This document shows positions 21,006 to 21,660 of a stretch of 21,660 nucleotides of DNA, one piece after another; positions within the stretch are counted from its first letter, which is position 1; each line of letters opens with the position of its first letter. This DNA comes from a virus, in the IMG/VR virus record IMGVR_UViG_3300012920_006141, positions 1 through 21,660 of that record, one strand, 5' to 3'. The notes under the pieces were generated by a model, which saw only the letters and a program-made list of their open reading frames with translations, had not been told where the DNA came from and searched no databases. The position numbers and the translations under genes are program-made.

Positions 21006-21425
21006 TTATAACAGTCCTGGATAAGCCTCCTCAACAATTTTTCTAGTGAGACCTTTGACTGGCATTTTCTTTTCAACCATCTTTAATACTAATTCTGCAT
21101 CCTCTGGATGAATTGATTCTAATATACCAAGAAAGACTTGCTCCCGCTTGTATGCAGGCATCTCGTCTCCTTTACCACCTTTGACAATATAAGTAAATTT
21201 TTGATTCTCCCTAAGCAGACTGCTTGGAGTGCTTTGTTCTAAATTTGCTGTATAAGGTGGACGTCCTTTAGGTAGGTTCCACTCGATAGCAGGATTCAAA
21301 GCACCAGCTATGATATCCTTTACTGCCCAGTGATTATTTTGTTTGAGAATCTCTATCTTCTCTTCTCTAGTTTTGGCTTTACCAACGGCTTCAAAAACTT
21401 CATAAACTTCTAATCTACGTGCCAT
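21006..21425 (-). CDS. DUF6433-like conserved T4-type phage protein
   Basis: 139 aa. ARRLEVYEVFEAVGKAKTRE, IEWNLPKGRPPYT, KFTYIVKGGKG, LGILESIHPEDAELVLKM and KGLTRKIVEEAYPGLL make the full-length pattern of this family, widespread in T4-like marine phages near phoH and replication genes. No function is established; it is usually annotated only by domain number. The start lies 2 nt after the stop of the partial gene upstream, with AGGAG about 13 nt away, so coupling is likely. Confidence 0.82.
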   Translation of the reverse strand: MARRLEVYEVFEAVGKAKTREEKIEILKQNNHWAVKDIIAGALNPAIEWNLPKGRPPYTANLEQSTPSSLLRENQKFTYIVKGGKGDEMPAYKREQVFLGILESIHPEDAELVLKMVEKKMPVKGLTRKIVEEAYPGLL

Positions 21426-21427
21426 AA

Positions 21428-21660
21428 TTATACAAAATCTCCTACACTTTCAATTAAGAGTCTACAGCGTTTGCTAACCAGATAATTCAGGACGTTTTGC
21501 TTAGCTGGTTTCTGACTCTCATAGTTATATATAATTTCTTCTTTGACGGATTCGGGTGTCTCACTAAGATCTATTAATTTTTTATTGCGCAGATAGTTAC
21601 GATATATCTCTTCACCCTGCGACTTGGGATCTTTTATTAGCTCATCAAGAATATTTTTTC
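21428..21660 (-). CDS. C-terminal part of an unidentified phage protein (partial)
   Basis: An open frame enters from the right edge and ends at TAA 21428-21430, giving 76 visible residues. It is helical and charged (ILDELIKDPKSQGEEIYRNY) and ends in NVLNYLVSKRCRLLIESVGDFV. Its position beside the DUF6433-like gene suggests a replication-region gene, but no family can be named from this fragment. Confidence 0.6.
   Translation of the reverse strand, partial: KNILDELIKDPKSQGEEIYRNYLRNKKLIDLSETPESVKEEIIYNYESQKPAKQNVLNYLVSKRCRLLIESVGDFV

Noticed and set aside
20984-21011. TATAAT near the end of the DUF6433-like gene as a promoter for the 52-aa gene
   Set aside because: The TATAAT overlaps the stop codon region but no acceptable -35 lies 16-18 nt upstream.

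Overview
This window looks like part of the genome of a T4-like (myovirus-type) marine bacteriophage. The evidence is a T4-type single-stranded DNA-binding protein (gp32), a gp33-like late-transcription coactivator, PhoH, a DUF6433-type protein, many short overlapping genes, a phage tRNA, and both T4-like late promoter octamers and host sigma70-like promoters. The DNA is AT-rich and tightly packed. The small-protein repertoire resembles what I remember from cyanophages and related marine T4-like phages. No photosynthesis gene is present, so the host cannot be fixed from this window. No stretch longer than about 300 bases lacks a gene.

Layout. Almost everything is on the minus strand, so transcription runs right to left. 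The exceptions are the 3' end of a probable structural gene (3-185) and a lipoprotein-type peptidoglycan hydrolase (4247-4702). On the right (19429-21660) is a conserved marine-phage block: an unknown partial gene, the DUF6433-like protein, a small coiled-coil protein, a conserved small protein, PhoH and two small unknowns. From 19475 leftward to 13257 runs a chain of overlapping genes for surface-glycan chemistry: a 2OG-Fe(II) oxygenase, a DxD glycosyltransferase, a sulfotransferase, a methyltransferase, two GT25-like glycosyltransferases, a GT8-like glycosyltransferase, a Rossmann-type unknown, a micro-ORF and an SGNH protein. A sigma70-like promoter (13225-13253) then starts a second block: a metalloprotease-like protein, a stand-alone ligase-Ia-like protein, KdsA (KDO-8-phosphate synthase), small genes, a glycine-zipper envelope protein, tRNA-Pro(UGG), a structured non-coding stretch, a second SGNH protein, a radical SAM enzyme with its SPASM domain as a separate gene, a sulfotransferase-like protein, a radical SAM/SPASM enzyme, a second 2OG oxygenase and a putative glycosyltransferase. 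On the left, two more copies of the same promoter drive blocks of small unknown genes (4174 to 2036, and 1975 to 1170), followed by gp32 with its own promoter.

How it fits together. Three promoters sharing TAACTGTTGACTTTA with an exact 17-nt spacer look like the early or host-polymerase promoter class. NATAAATA octamers look like gp33-dependent late elements. At 4201-4229 an early leftward promoter and a perfect TATAAATA late promoter for the rightward lysis-type gene overlap physically, which suggests a compact early/late switch. The glycan-chemistry genes together could build or modify a sulfated, methylated or KDO-containing sugar, either on the infected cell surface or on the virion. That role is inference; the enzyme families are read from motifs.
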